Of a stretch of DNA of 60,857 nucleotides, positions 40,542-50,436 are shown one piece after another. The stretch spans positions 1 through 60,857 of the forward strand of contig VFJS01000059.1 in the NCBI GenBank assembly GCA_009885955.1. Reading direction: 5' to 3'. This DNA comes from Spirochaetia bacterium. Lineage in GTDB: Bacteria; Spirochaetota; UBA4802; UBA5550. Position numbers and translations under genes: made by a program. Within the stretch, counting starts at the first letter, position 1, and each line of letters opens with the position of its first letter. The notes under the pieces were generated by a model. It was not told the origin of the DNA, ran no database searches, and saw only the letters and a list, made by a program, of their open reading frames with translations.

Positions 40542-43001
40542 TCATTCTATCACAATTTTATAGGGGATCATATACTGGCCCGAATTTCTCTGGCCCATGG
40601 GAATATTGATGTTTTTACTCATTTTTTTCATGAGGCGTCCCAGAGGAGAATTTTCCAATGGTGAAAAAAACTCGGTTAACGGGAGTTCCTTTACCGGGTA
40701 TTCCGATATTTTATATTCGCCTTCAATTCCGGCTTTCATCCTGGCAAATTCCACAGCTGTGGAGAGACCCCCTATTTCATCAATCAGCCTGATTGGCCTG
40801 GCCTGGTTGCCTGAAAAAACCCTCCCTTCCGAAACGCTGTCGATTTCTTCCTTTTTGTATTTTCGTGCGCCCATAACCATATCGGTAAATCTGGAATACA
40901 TAAAATCCACCCCGTCTTGAAGAAGTTTTCTTTCATTTTCATTCAGGTCTTTTGATTCGGAAAAAATATCCGCGTATTCGCTCATCTTTATGACTTCCTT
41001 GCTTATACCCAGTTTTTTATATAAATCTTTCATTGATAATTTACCGAAAATCACCCCTATTGAGCCTGTTATGGTCCCGCGGCTTGAAAATATTTCATCA
41101 CCTGTACAGGCTATGTAATATCCGCCTGAAGCAGCCATGGTGCCGAAGGAGAATATTACAGGCTTCTGATGCTCTTTTTTTAGCTCCTTGAGGGTATTCA
41201 GCATATTATCTGAAGCCGAAGCTGAACCGCCCCCGGAATTTATTCTGATGATAACTGCTTTGATATTGGAATTTTTAAAAATTTCTGTCATGATCTCTCT
41301 GAAGGTATCATCACCCATGGCATCTATATAATTGGAGCCTTTTGATTCCCCGTCTGTAATTGTTCCGTTTAAGTACACTATTGCAATTTCAGGGAAGGCC
41401 CCCCAGGTGTGATTCATGTCAACTTCATTTATGTAATCTTCGATCTTGATGATGTTTGCCGATGATCCGATATCGCTGATGGCGCTGCTGCTGTACATGA
41501 TTTCATCCACAAACCGGTTTTTTTTGGCTTCGGCAGGAGTCATGATGCCGGAATTGAAAAGCATGTCCATGGCTGATCTTTCCAGTTTCCTGTCTTTCAT
41601 AATGTCGCCGATGAACTGTTCATTCAGGTCTGCAAGGAGGGTCTGCATATTCTCCTTGAATTCAGGCGACATGTTCTGCCGTACAAAGGGTTCGTTAAAG
41701 GATTTAAATTTTCCTTTCCGTATCGATTCAAATTTTATGCCCGCGCTGTCCATCAGCTCTTTGAAAAAATAGACGCTGGCGCTCAGCCCCTGCAGGGTGA
41801 AATGGCTGTTTGGCGTGAAGTAGATTTTATCTCCCAGGGACGCGAGGTAGTATTCCAGATTTCCTATGGTGGATAATATTGAATAGACTTTTTTCCCTGT
41901 GGATTTGAATGCGGCCAGTTCATCCTTTATCTCCTGTATCTGGGTAAACTCCAGCCCTGCCTGGTCGATCTGCAGGATTATTCCGTCAATCAAGGGGTCT
42001 TCAGCTGCTGTCCGTATGCCGGTTAAAATTTCGAAAAATGAGAATTCACTGCTCTTTAAAAGTTTCTTCACGGGATTTTCATTTATGACCCGGTTAATTT
42101 TAATAAGAAGAAGGTTATCCGAGATATTTACAGCTACTGCCGATTTGTTCGTTTCCACGGGGCTCGATATGCCGATGCTGGTGAAGTTGCTGCGGCTTTT
42201 GCCGTATTGAGATGCATATGCGTCAATAGCCAGGTTCCTTGTCATAAAGTCATTTCTGATATAAAGCGGAGCCTGGAATCCGAAGAGTACATTCCTGTCA
42301 TGGTCAAATTTCAGCGTAAGGGAGATTTCATAGGGCGCTCTAAAAGAGAGGTAATATGAATAATCCATTTCTGAATATTTTGTTCCGGTGATCCTTGATG
42401 CATCAGCGGACAGGGTTATGCGATCGGTAAAAGGCCTTAGGGTCAGGGAATAAATCTCGTTTCTTTTCATCCGTTCATTTCCGATACCGGCTCCCGCATC
42501 CCTTAATAAGGCACCCATCGACAGGTACTTCATCGGCCTTAATAGGAAACCGAAAGACCATGACCTGTATCCGCTGTAATTTTCATCACCCCTGTTTGAA
42601 AAGGAGTATTCGACCCCTATCCCTGCCATATTATTTATATAGAGCCCCTTGCTTATGCTGAACAGATTAGCATTGGCATCAAGCAATTCATTCTTATTTG
42701 TATCATAGAAGCTGTTGTAACGGGTGTATCCAAGGGAGAATCCGAGGAGTTTCATCATTACATAGTGGTTCCCGGAATCAATATCACTATGTTCCCTGTA
42801 TGAAAAATATCTGTACCCGAATTGCGAACTCCCGGGGACATCATTATAAGCAGGATTAAAAAACGGGGCAAAGGGGCCCTGTGAATAGCTTGCCGAACCG
42901 CTGTCCGGCGAAAGGAGAAAAGGATTATCCAGGGCGCAGTATCCCCGGGATTTTGCAATTACCGATAAGAGTATCATTACTAGTAAGATTTTTTTATTCA
43001 T
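40542..43001 (-). CDS. sppA: SppA (S49) signal peptide peptidase fused to an N-terminal beta-rich domain
   Basis: The 819-residue protein is a long-form S49 peptidase with an unusual front part. A signal peptide (residues 1-23) leads to about 300 residues with an outer-membrane-barrel-like pattern of alternating aromatic strands (FGYRYFSYREHSD, MMKLLGFSLGYTRY, YSYYLSFRAPYEISLTLKF). The two S49 domains follow. The catalytic Lys is in RKGKFKSFNEPF and the nucleophile Ser in GTMAASGGYYIAC. Typical SppA cleaves leftover signal peptides in the membrane from the periplasmic side. The fusion suggests placement at the outer membrane; that is inference. It is the last gene of a long minus-strand run. 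Confidence 0.88.
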   Translation of the reverse strand: MNKKILLVMILLSVIAKSRGYCALDNPFLLSPDSGSASYSQGPFAPFFNPAYNDVPGSSQFGYRYFSYREHSDIDSGNHYVMMKLLGFSLGYTRYNSFYDTNKNELLDANANLFSISKGLYINNMAGIGVEYSFSNRGDENYSGYRSWSFGFLLRPMKYLSMGALLRDAGAGIGNERMKRNEIYSLTLRPFTDRITLSADASRITGTKYSEMDYSYYLSFRAPYEISLTLKFDHDRNVLFGFQAPLYIRNDFMTRNLAIDAYASQYGKSRSNFTSIGISSPVETNKSAVAVNISDNLLLIKINRVINENPVKKLLKSSEFSFFEILTGIRTAAEDPLIDGIILQIDQAGLEFTQIQEIKDELAAFKSTGKKVYSILSTIGNLEYYLASLGDKIYFTPNSHFTLQGLSASVYFFKELMDSAGIKFESIRKGKFKSFNEPFVRQNMSPEFKENMQTLLADLNEQFIGDIMKDRKLERSAMDMLFNSGIMTPAEAKKNRFVDEIMYSSSAISDIGSSANIIKIEDYINEVDMNHTWGAFPEIAIVYLNGTITDGESKGSNYIDAMGDDTFREIMTEIFKNSNIKAVIIRINSGGGSASASDNMLNTLKELKKEHQKPVIFSFGTMAASGGYYIACTGDEIFSSRGTITGSIGVIFGKLSMKDLYKKLGISKEVIKMSEYADIFSESKDLNENERKLLQDGVDFMYSRFTDMVMGARKYKKEEIDSVSEGRVFSGNQARPIRLIDEIGGLSTAVEFARMKAGIEGEYKISEYPVKELPLTEFFSPLENSPLGRLMKKMSKNINIPMGQRNSGQYMIPYKIVIE

Positions 43002-43059
43002 GTATCATTCCTTAATCCGGGTATCAATTTTAAATCGGAGTACTGGAGAAACCCTTGTC

Positions 43060-43803
43060 CTACTTGTGAAATATTACGGTTGCAGCTGTATCAAAGGGAT
43101 TTGTCCTTATTGCAAAGGAAAAGAGATAGGGATAATTGGTTTTAAGGTGCTCCATATAGGTTATCCACTCCATGGCCAGGAGTTTGTATCCCCTTTTTAC
43201 ATCATTTTTGAGGTGTTCCATGTCGGCCTCCGGGAGTGAGCTGAGATCTATCCTGGCCATGAGTTCCTCAATGAGATGAAATATTGCCCACAGCAGTTCA
43301 GTAAAGGATTCATGTTCATGGAGTGTCGGATTTTCCAGTATCCTCAGGAGAAAATCCCTGTTTTCAACAAGCATCCCCCTGAGCAATTCAAGATTTCCGG
43401 CCGTTACGGTAAACGTAAAGTCATGGGCCTGGAGCCTGGCGAAAATTGCCGAAAATTCTTTTTTTGTCCAGCCCCCCTCTATTTTCAGACTCCTTTTTAT
43501 ATCAACTGAAGCATTATCATAGGCAGAAAACAGACTGAGAAGCCTTGTCCCAATCTGAGAGAAGAATGCCCCGATAACCATTTTAATCTTCTCCATCCTC
43601 TCTCTCTTTTCCCTTTCATTCAGGAACCCTTCTATGATCATGCCCACTATCAGCACCTGGATAAAGAGGAAGGCAATGTCCTGAACCAGGTAGAGAAAAA
43701 TCTGGTGCATATCCCTGAATATGAGGTAATGGATGATATAAACGATTATTGAAAGCAATACCAGTATGATTCCCATGTAAATCTGCCATTTTGATCTTTT
43801 CAT
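43060..43803 (-). CDS. Membrane protein with cytoplasmic helical domain
   Basis: The 247-residue protein is unrecognised. Two membrane helices (residues about 8-28 and 36-60) are followed by a soluble helical domain of about 185 residues (EKIKMVIGAFFSQIGTRLLS, FTELLWAIFHLIEELMARID, YKLLAMEWITYMEHLKTNYP). GGGAAGAAGAAA precedes the ATG, a good ribosome site. It lies between tmk and sppA on the same strand, so it is probably in their operon. Confidence 0.75.
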   Translation of the reverse strand: MKRSKWQIYMGIILVLLSIIVYIIHYLIFRDMHQIFLYLVQDIAFLFIQVLIVGMIIEGFLNEREKRERMEKIKMVIGAFFSQIGTRLLSLFSAYDNASVDIKRSLKIEGGWTKKEFSAIFARLQAHDFTFTVTAGNLELLRGMLVENRDFLLRILENPTLHEHESFTELLWAIFHLIEELMARIDLSSLPEADMEHLKNDVKRGYKLLAMEWITYMEHLKTNYPYLFSFAIRTNPFDTAATVIFHK

Positions 43804-43849
43804 TTTCTTCTTCCCAAGGGTAATAGTATATATTACCTGTTAAAATTTT

Positions 43850-44449
43850 TCATGACAGGAAAGGTTCAATATCATTTCGAATTGTTGTAAAAACTTTTTC
43901 TTTTGTATCTGACCCGTCAATGATTTTGAAGTTTGTACCATTAAATTCAAGATATATTTCTCTTACCTTTTTCAGGAAATCAATTTTTTCAAAAATTTCC
44001 CTTTTCTGGTTGTTCCTTTTACCTATGCGGTCAACTGCTGTTTCCGGGAGTATGTCAATGAAATAGACCCTGTCAGGTTCCGGGAATTTCAAAACCCTGT
44101 TTTCACTTAATATTTCCGCTGGAGATAGCCCCATTGCGCCCTGGTATGCGGCATTGGAGTAATAATACCTGTCCATGATGATGGATTTTCCCATGTTCAT
44201 CGCCGGCAGAATATTTTTTTTTACATCATCCTCCCTGTCCATGATAAAGAGCCTGTTCATCTCCCCGGGGCCTGGCGAAAAATCCCCTTTCAGTATTTCT
44301 CTGATTTTTACGCCCCATGTTCCCCCTGAAGGCTCCATGGTCTTCATGCATGATATTCCCCTGGTAAGAAAATATTCATGGAGCATGGCAGACTGGGTCG
44401 ATTTCCCTGAACCGTCAATCCCTTCAAAAACAATAAAGCAGGGCTTCAT
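43850..44449 (-). CDS. tmk: Thymidylate kinase
   Basis: The 199-residue enzyme phosphorylates dTMP to dTDP in the cytosol. It starts IVFEGIDGSGKSTQS with the P-loop GIDGSGKST, followed by the DRYYYSNAAYQGAMG motif for thymidine binding and a late DRIGKRNN region that serves as the LID. The length is normal. It begins 3 bases after the EI24 gene's stop, so the two are co-transcribed. Confidence 0.95.
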   Translation of the reverse strand: MKPCFIVFEGIDGSGKSTQSAMLHEYFLTRGISCMKTMEPSGGTWGVKIREILKGDFSPGPGEMNRLFIMDREDDVKKNILPAMNMGKSIIMDRYYYSNAAYQGAMGLSPAEILSENRVLKFPEPDRVYFIDILPETAVDRIGKRNNQKREIFEKIDFLKKVREIYLEFNGTNFKIIDGSDTKEKVFTTIRNDIEPFLS

Positions 44450-44452
44450 TGT

Positions 44453-45250
44453 CTATTTTTCACCGGCATTTTTTAGAAAGGGCCTTATGGTATCAATAAA
44501 AATTGATGTCGCAGCCACAGCCCCGAGGTTGAGGCCAAGAAAATTTATTACCGGGATGAATGAAAAGATGAAAAAACCTGTCCCCAGGCCCATAACCGTA
44601 AATTTGAATTTCATCGTTACCTTTAGTTTCTCCCAGAAACCCATTCTCCTCCTGTCGAGGGGGAAATCGAAAAAATTGAAACCGCAGAAAAAAGCAGTGA
44701 TAAGGAAACTGATTATGCTGAACAGAATCGTTCCTGCCACCGGGATCAGGTTTATGAAGGAGAGCGGGATATTCAGGGCAACAATGAGGAGCAGTAACTT
44801 GATGATATTTTTTAATATGCGTATCATGTCCGATGCAAATGCCGCAAAAGAAAACTTTTCATTGAAATTAACCCCGGTGAGCTTCTCTTCAACCCTGAGG
44901 GAGATGAGATCGTTAAAGGGGGCGATTACAATGGATCCCACGGCTGAATATATGAGCGTTGATATCAGCAGAATCATTGCAACCAGGATTATCCTGATCA
45001 TGAATCCCAGCATCTTGAAAAGGAAGGACTCACCGGTCATGTACCCGGATATCCATGAATAGAGATAGGTATAGGCAAAATAACCGACTCCGAGGAGTAT
45101 GATAATATTTAATAGAAATGGGATGATAAAGTATCTGATAAGTTCGGTGTTCTTCAATACGGTAGAGATAGATCCATACATTGCAAAAAAACCCTTTGCA
45201 AAGGAATCCTTCAATTGCGCGCCGTCTTTGAATAAATTGTTCTGTTTCAT
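44453..45250 (-). CDS. EI24/CysZ-family membrane protein
   Basis: The 265-residue protein has four hydrophobic segments (residues about 40-62, 75-103, 148-195 and 222-247) and the DUF540/EI24 pattern FFDFPLDRRRMGFWEKL, which matches the conserved motif of CysZ-type proteins. In other bacteria these transport sulfate or affect envelope physiology. The gene is between tmk and the Sua5 gene with tiny gaps, so it belongs to that operon; there is no sulfur-assimilation gene beside it. Confidence 0.87.
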   Translation of the reverse strand: MKQNNLFKDGAQLKDSFAKGFFAMYGSISTVLKNTELIRYFIIPFLLNIIILLGVGYFAYTYLYSWISGYMTGESFLFKMLGFMIRIILVAMILLISTLIYSAVGSIVIAPFNDLISLRVEEKLTGVNFNEKFSFAAFASDMIRILKNIIKLLLLIVALNIPLSFINLIPVAGTILFSIISFLITAFFCGFNFFDFPLDRRRMGFWEKLKVTMKFKFTVMGLGTGFFIFSFIPVINFLGLNLGAVAATSIFIDTIRPFLKNAGEK

Positions 45251-45254
45251 ATGG

Positions 45255-46214
45255 TTACCCCTGTTTCTTTTTTGATGCCCTTTTCAACCTGTCCATGATG
45301 GCGAGTCCCAGCCCGGCCTCTTCAACCGGTTCGGCTATGATGACCTTTAATTGTAACCTGTCAAGCCTGTGCATGGAGGAAAAGAGATTAGCGGCAGCTT
45401 CCTTTAGGTCTCCGGTTTTTGTAAGTATTTCGGTGCGTTCCCCGGGGTAATAGCCTTCCGGTTGATGAAACAGGAGGTACCCGGCCCCGTCTTCGGTAAA
45501 ATTTATTTTTTTTTCAATACGGACAGGTGTGGACGGTGAATAATGGGACAGGAATTGTCCAGGCGCCAGGGGAATAGAAATTTCCGGACCGGGCCTTATT
45601 ATTTTTCCTGTAATTTTTTCAATCTCTTCCAGCGGGATGCCTCCCGGCCTCAGGAGGGACCTTCCGTTTACCAGGGATATTATGGTGGATTCTATTCCCA
45701 CCGGGCATTCACCGCCGTCCAGTATCATATCCACCCTGTCACCCAGGCTGTCGAGTACATGTTCAGCCTTTGTAGGGCTTAAATATCCGAAGGGGTTTGC
45801 GCTCGGCGCTGCTATGGGAGTTCCGGCTTCCTTTATCAGCCTCAGCGCTACGGGATGTCCGGGCATCCTGCAGGCTATTGTATCAAGCCCCGCTGTTATA
45901 ATGTCAGGGACGGAATCAAGTTTTTTTATTACCAGCGTGAGCGGGCCGGGCCAGAATTTTCCGGCAAGTTTCCAGACCATGGGATCAATATCGCCGGAGA
46001 GGATTTCAAGCTGCGACAGGTAGGCGATATGGACTATCAGAGGGTCAAAATAAGGGCGGTTTTTTATTTCAAAAATCCTCGCGGCAGCGGCGGGATTAAA
46101 AGCATCGGCTCCAAGCCCATAAACCGTTTCAGTGGGAAAGGAGACGACACCGCCTGATTTGATTAGGGCCGCTCCCCTGAGTATATTTTCATCTGTCGCA
46201 GGGTATATTTTCAT
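45255..46214 (-). CDS. tsaC: L-threonylcarbamoyladenylate synthase (Sua5 type)
   Basis: The 319-residue protein makes threonylcarbamoyl-AMP for t6A37 modification of tRNA. It has the YrdC core (SFPTETVYGLGADAF, LTLVIKKL, IACRMPGHPVA, PSANPFGYLSPT, ILDGGECPVGIESTI) and the C-terminal Sua5 domain (HYSPSTPV), so it is the long form. I chose ATG 46214, the first residue before the conserved KIYPATDENI; the longer frame to 46286 would lie inside tadA. It overlaps the end of tadA by 26 bases. Confidence 0.92.
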   Translation of the reverse strand: MKIYPATDENILRGAALIKSGGVVSFPTETVYGLGADAFNPAAAARIFEIKNRPYFDPLIVHIAYLSQLEILSGDIDPMVWKLAGKFWPGPLTLVIKKLDSVPDIITAGLDTIACRMPGHPVALRLIKEAGTPIAAPSANPFGYLSPTKAEHVLDSLGDRVDMILDGGECPVGIESTIISLVNGRSLLRPGGIPLEEIEKITGKIIRPGPEISIPLAPGQFLSHYSPSTPVRIEKKINFTEDGAGYLLFHQPEGYYPGERTEILTKTGDLKEAAANLFSSMHRLDRLQLKVIIAEPVEEAGLGLAIMDRLKRASKKKQG

Positions 46215-46689
46215 GAGATTTATTTTTATGCCCGGGGTCCCGCCCTCTTTTATCCTTAAAGAACATTTTGAGAATCTGTGATGCATCGTCTTCCATCACA
46301 CCGAATTCAATTTCCGGCACATGGTTGAGCCTGCTGTTGCCGAGGACGGAAAGAACGGTCCCGCATGCCCCGTATTTGATATCCTTTGCCCCGATGATAA
46401 CTTTCCTGAGCCTGGAGTGGATTATCGCCCCTGCGCACATGGCGCAGGGTTCCTTTGTGACATATAAGTCACAGCCGTCAAGCCTTTCATTCATAAAATG
46501 CCTGGAGGCTGTTTCAATAGCTGTCATCTCAGCATGCTTCAGGGGATTCCTTTCAAGCCTGTTGGTATTATGGGAGGATGATATAACTTCCCCGTCTTTC
46601 ACAATTACTGCGCCAACGGGTATTTCTCCGGATTTAAAAGCCTCTTCAGCCTTTGCCAGCGCCAGTTTCATATAATCATGTTTATCCAT
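46189..46689 (-). CDS. tadA: tRNA adenosine-34 deaminase
   Basis: The 166-residue enzyme converts A34 to inosine in tRNA-Arg(ACG), the very tRNA encoded at 36325-36398. It has the zinc and catalytic motif HAEMTAIE (His ligand, Glu proton shuttle) and PCAMCAG (two Cys ligands), and the N-terminal AEEAFKSGEIPVGAVIVKDG typical of TadA. The length is normal. It lies in the guaB-tmk minus-strand run. Confidence 0.95.
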   Translation of the reverse strand: MDKHDYMKLALAKAEEAFKSGEIPVGAVIVKDGEVISSSHNTNRLERNPLKHAEMTAIETASRHFMNERLDGCDLYVTKEPCAMCAGAIIHSRLRKVIIGAKDIKYGACGTVLSVLGNSRLNHVPEIEFGVMEDDASQILKMFFKDKRGRDPGHKNKSHENIPCDR

Positions 46690-46701
46690 GATAAATATTT
46701 G

Positions 46702-47277
46702 CTAAATTTTCAGGATCAATTCTTCAACCGGACGTTTCGGCACATGATGAACGCCATCCCTGTCGCGCCAGTACTTGATCTCACCGTCTTTACCTTTTTC
46801 ATCCATAACAACCTGTTCCTTCGGTTTCCCCATGGCTATGACCAGCAGAATTTCATATCTTTCCGGAATTTTGAGCGCTTCTCTCAGGCTATCTTTTTTA
46901 ATGGTAGCGATGATGCAGCAGCCCAGGCCTTTTTCATTGGCCCCGAGGTTAATAGTCTGGGCTGCAATGGAATGGTCCCATAGTATATTTTTGCTTAATT
47001 CGCTGTCGCCGAGGATTATGATATACCCCGCGGGCCGTTCAGCTGCTGCTGGCCCGTCCCAGTCTTTCAGGTATGCAGCCCATGTCAGGTGGGGATAGAT
47101 GAGGCTGTTTTTTCCCGGCGTGTTTGATACTATGAATTTCAAAGGCTGCATGTTCGAGGCTGAAGGGCAGTGCCTGACAAGGGCGACCAGGCTTTCAAGT
47201 ACCCCCGTTTCTATGGCATGGCCGTTGTAAAATCTTCTGTATGTTCTGCTTTTCAGTACAAGTTCTGAAAATTCCAT
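46702..47277 (-). CDS. Nitroreductase-family FMN protein
   Basis: The 191-residue protein has the nitroreductase fold: an N-terminal SRTYRRFYNGH (FMN phosphate contacts), HCPSASNMQPLKFIV (the PSxxNxQP motif), and a C-terminal GANEKGLGCCIIATIKKD. A pair of adjacent Cys sits in GLGCC. The substrate is unknown; members reduce quinones, nitro groups or flavin intermediates. I chose ATG 47277, with AAGGAAAATAATTTT upstream, over a longer frame running into guaB. Confidence 0.88.
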   Translation of the reverse strand: MEFSELVLKSRTYRRFYNGHAIETGVLESLVALVRHCPSASNMQPLKFIVSNTPGKNSLIYPHLTWAAYLKDWDGPAAAERPAGYIIILGDSELSKNILWDHSIAAQTINLGANEKGLGCCIIATIKKDSLREALKIPERYEILLVIAMGKPKEQVVMDEKGKDGEIKYWRDRDGVHHVPKRPVEELILKI

Positions 47278-47290
47278 AAAATTATTTTCC

Positions 47291-48787
47291 TTAAATATAT
47301 TTTGGTTCTTTATATGAATACATGTCATGGACCCCGCCTTCCATCTGGGCAGAGGAAGACCTGAGTTCAAACCTCAAATCATTGCCGTAGAGCTTTTCGT
47401 GAAGGAGCCTGACGCTTTTAACGCCAATGTCCTGGAACGAGTGTTTTAAACCCTGAATGAGGTAAGGGACATAATCAAAAAGTGACCCTTTATCAACAAC
47501 AGCGCCTGAAACTCCCTGGACAACCATGATGTTCGATTCATCGGCAAAATACCTCTTCTTTCCTCCGGCTTCCATCGCCTCCTGGGAAGCCATACCCCGG
47601 TATTTTTTCAACCGTACCCCTTTTTCATAAAAATATTCACCGGGTGCTTCTGCTGTTCCCGCAAACATGGAACCCATCATGACCGTTGAAGCGCCGAGTG
47701 AAAGGGCCTTTGAGATATGCCCGATGGTTGAGATCCCTCCGTCCGCGATTACCGGGATGTTGAATTTTTTTGCGTATCCTGCCGTTTTGTAAACAGCAGT
47801 AGCCTGTGCTCTTCCCACTGACATGGTCATCTGTGTGGTGCAGATGGATCCCGGGCCCATTCCTATGCGGAGGGCATCAACACCCGCCCTGATAAGAACA
47901 TCACACTGCTCTTCCGTAACGACATTCCCTCCAATGACTTCAAGTTCAGGATAATTTTTCTTTATGTATTGTATCATATCTGTCTGGAATATTGAATTTC
48001 CCTGGGCTGAATCTATTACGATGATATTCACGCCGGCCTCAACCAGCGCATCGAGCCTCTCTATTGAATCCTTTTTAGTGGAGATTGCGGCTCCCACGAG
48101 GAGCTGTTTTCTCGTGTCCTTTGACGCCAGGGGGTACTCTCGGTTTTTCTGGAGGTCGCTTCTGCTCATCAGGGCCACAAGGCATCCCTTTTCATCAACG
48201 ATTGGGAGTTTTCCTTTTTTTGATTTTTTCAGGATATTGTTCGCCTCTACAAGGGATATCCCTTTTTTTGCCGTGAGTATATCCCTTGTCATTACCTCTG
48301 AAAGCATCTTCGATCTGTCTGTCTCAAAATCTATGTCCCTGTTTGAAACTATTCCCACGACCTTTGAATTGAGTTTTCCATTCTCAGTTATGGGTATGCC
48401 CGAAAAACCGTATTCATCTTTTATCCTGTCGATATCCGTGATCCTGTTGCCCGGCGCAAGAACAATGGGATCGGTGATGAAGCCGTTTTCATACCGTTTC
48501 ACCTTCCGTACTTCGTCCATCTGCTGTTTAATGGTGTTGTTGTAATGGATAATGCCAATGCCGCCCAGGAGAGCCAGGCCGATGGCCATCCCGGCCTCTG
48601 TAACCGTATCCATGGGGCTGGAAACCAGCGGGTTTTTTATGGATATATTCCTGGTCAGATTAGTCTCCAGGTTAACCTCTTCAGGGAGAAAGTCTATGTA
48701 CCCGGGGAGAATTATGAAATCGTTGTATGCCCGCCCTGTTTTTTTTGTGAATAATTCTTCTGCAGAGAATCCGTCTCGTGATTCCAT
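47291..48787 (-). CDS. guaB: IMP dehydrogenase
   Basis: The 498-residue enzyme oxidises IMP to XMP, the first committed step of GMP synthesis. Two CBS domains (about residues 105-225) are inserted in the TIM barrel as usual. Signatures: [38 protein letters not shown]-like [13 protein letters not shown] (catalytic Cys), [20 protein letters not shown] and GSLFAGT-like [13 protein letters not shown]. The ATG at 48787 follows GGAGCCAACT. It is the first gene of the minus-strand run to sppA. Confidence 0.95.
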   Translation of the reverse strand: MESRDGFSAEELFTKKTGRAYNDFIILPGYIDFLPEEVNLETNLTRNISIKNPLVSSPMDTVTEAGMAIGLALLGGIGIIHYNNTIKQQMDEVRKVKRYENGFITDPIVLAPGNRITDIDRIKDEYGFSGIPITENGKLNSKVVGIVSNRDIDFETDRSKMLSEVMTRDILTAKKGISLVEANNILKKSKKGKLPIVDEKGCLVALMSRSDLQKNREYPLASKDTRKQLLVGAAISTKKDSIERLDALVEAGVNIIVIDSAQGNSIFQTDMIQYIKKNYPELEVIGGNVVTEEQCDVLIRAGVDALRIGMGPGSICTTQMTMSVGRAQATAVYKTAGYAKKFNIPVIADGGISTIGHISKALSLGASTVMMGSMFAGTAEAPGEYFYEKGVRLKKYRGMASQEAMEAGGKKRYFADESNIMVVQGVSGAVVDKGSLFDYVPYLIQGLKHSFQDIGVKSVRLLHEKLYGNDLRFELRSSSAQMEGGVHDMYSYKEPKYI

Positions 48788-48996
48788 AGTTGGCTCCAAT
48801 AATTATAATAATATTTTATGATCTTTCATTTTATTTGATTTTGTCAAGCATTTCCATGATAAATTTATGCATTATAAAATGAGAAAAGGATTATTAATAG
48901 AAAAATACCGGTTTCTGTCATTGCGCAAAATAAAGTAATTGATATATGAACTGAAATATGTGACATTGTTTCAATTTTATCCGATGAGGGTTTTAT

Positions 48997-49359
48997 ATGG
49001 CTAAGGCAATTATAGTTGACGATTCAAAGTTTATGAGAAAAATAATCCGTGATGTTCTTGAAGAGAGCGGGCATGAAATTATTGCTGAGGCTGAAGACGG
49101 GGGCGCTGGAATCGATGCCTATAAGAAGCACAGGCCCGATTTTATTACAATGGATATAACAATGGGGGGAAAAAGCGGATTGATTGCTGTTCAGGAGATA
49201 AAAAAATTTGATTCCCTTGCCAAAATTATTATCATATCCGCCCTGAACGAGACTCTGATTAAGTCATCACAGGAAGATGTAAATCCCGCATTATTTATTA
49301 CAAAACCCTTTGAAAAAGCTGTACTGGCCAAAGCGGTAAACACGATGCTTAAAAGATAA
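48997..49359 (+). CDS. CheY-like single-domain response regulator
   Basis: The 120-residue protein is a stand-alone receiver domain. It has an acidic pair DDSKFMRK near the start, the phospho-acceptor Asp in FITMDITMGG, a Ser/Thr switch position in IIIISALNE, and the conserved Lys in ITKPFEKA. GATGAGGGTTTTAT precedes the ATG. The next gene, 12 bases downstream, encodes a cyclic-nucleotide-binding protein, so the two are probably one transcript. It may serve chemotaxis or another phosphorelay; no kinase is nearby. Confidence 0.92.
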   Translation: MAKAIIVDDSKFMRKIIRDVLEESGHEIIAEAEDGGAGIDAYKKHRPDFITMDITMGGKSGLIAVQEIKKFDSLAKIIIISALNETLIKSSQEDVNPALFITKPFEKAVLAKAVNTMLKR

Positions 49360-49371
49360 TCAGAATACAGA

Positions 49372-50436
49372 ATGACCAATACATTTATTAAGCTTTACTC
49401 CATTTCTGAAGAGCCCGAATCTTCCTTCCTCCTGAATGAAGGCACAGTCTATTTCTATGCCTCTGATAATGATAAATATGCCATCAAGGGAAAAAATCTC
49501 GTTATCGGCGCCACTGAAATTATTATGACCCACCTTCTTGATACAGGGACAAAAAGGATTGAAACGGCCATAACCGACAGGGAGAGCACGATAAAGAAAC
49601 TGTCCATTGAGAAATTTCTTGCAGGAATGGATTCCTACTCCTTTGCCATTAACGTTTCCATGGTTATTGCAAAACAGGTAATGCTCACAAATGGTATCAT
49701 CAATAAAAACCTTAACCAGCTCACCGGTGAAGTGAATAAAAACCGGGAGCTTTCAATACGGTATTTTGTTGTCATGGACAGGCTGAAGGCTGAGTACAAT
49801 AAGAGGAAGCTCCCATGGCTCAATGAATTCATAAAAAAATTTGAAACATCGCTTGTATATAAAAGGGGCGAGGCATTTTACCGCTCATCTGAACCCACAA
49901 AAATTTCTGCAACTACGAACCTGTCCGATAAGATGGTTGAGTACCCCATCAATACTGTCATATGCGAAGAGGATACCAGGGGAGAGGAGATGTTTATCCT
50001 TCAGTCCGGTGCTATTGATGTTAAGATTAAAGGGAACAGGGTGGCTACCATTGACGACAGCGGAACTATTTTCGGCGAGATGGCGCTCCTGTTAAATGAG
50101 CCAAGGACTGCAACGCTTACCGCAAAAAACAGTGTTGTTGTTACTAAGATCACCAGGGAGAATCTGAAGGAAATAGCGGAAAAGCAGGCCGATTTTTTAA
50201 AAGAGCTCACCGTCTCCCTTGCGAAAAAGCATTATTACAATATAATCAAAATAGAGAGCACCAATCATACCCTGATTGAAAAAGCAATGGAGATCGAACT
50301 TGGCGGGGAAAAAAAATCACCGGGGTCGCATAAGACAGAGATTGAATTATCAGGCATGATAAGCAGCCTTGAGGATCTGAACAGGCAGAAGAACACTGAC
50401 TACATCAAAGAGATTTTAGGTGACGGTAAGAGTTGA
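49372..50436 (+). CDS. Cyclic-nucleotide-binding domain protein
   Basis: The 354-residue protein has a C-terminal cyclic-nucleotide-binding domain with an intact phosphate-binding cassette FGEMALLLNEPRTAT (residues 234-248), keeping the Glu and the Arg (245) that contact the nucleotide. The N-terminal half (residues 1-100) may be a second, degenerate copy of the fold (EGTVYFYA, YAIKGKNLVIGATEI). It has no DNA-binding domain. With a class I adenylate cyclase in the same window, it is a candidate cAMP receptor. It follows the CheY-like gene and overlaps the convergent PadR gene by 21 bases. Confidence 0.87.
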   Translation: MTNTFIKLYSISEEPESSFLLNEGTVYFYASDNDKYAIKGKNLVIGATEIIMTHLLDTGTKRIETAITDRESTIKKLSIEKFLAGMDSYSFAINVSMVIAKQVMLTNGIINKNLNQLTGEVNKNRELSIRYFVVMDRLKAEYNKRKLPWLNEFIKKFETSLVYKRGEAFYRSSEPTKISATTNLSDKMVEYPINTVICEEDTRGEEMFILQSGAIDVKIKGNRVATIDDSGTIFGEMALLLNEPRTATLTAKNSVVVTKITRENLKEIAEKQADFLKELTVSLAKKHYYNIIKIESTNHTLIEKAMEIELGGEKKSPGSHKTEIELSGMISSLEDLNRQKNTDYIKEILGDGKS

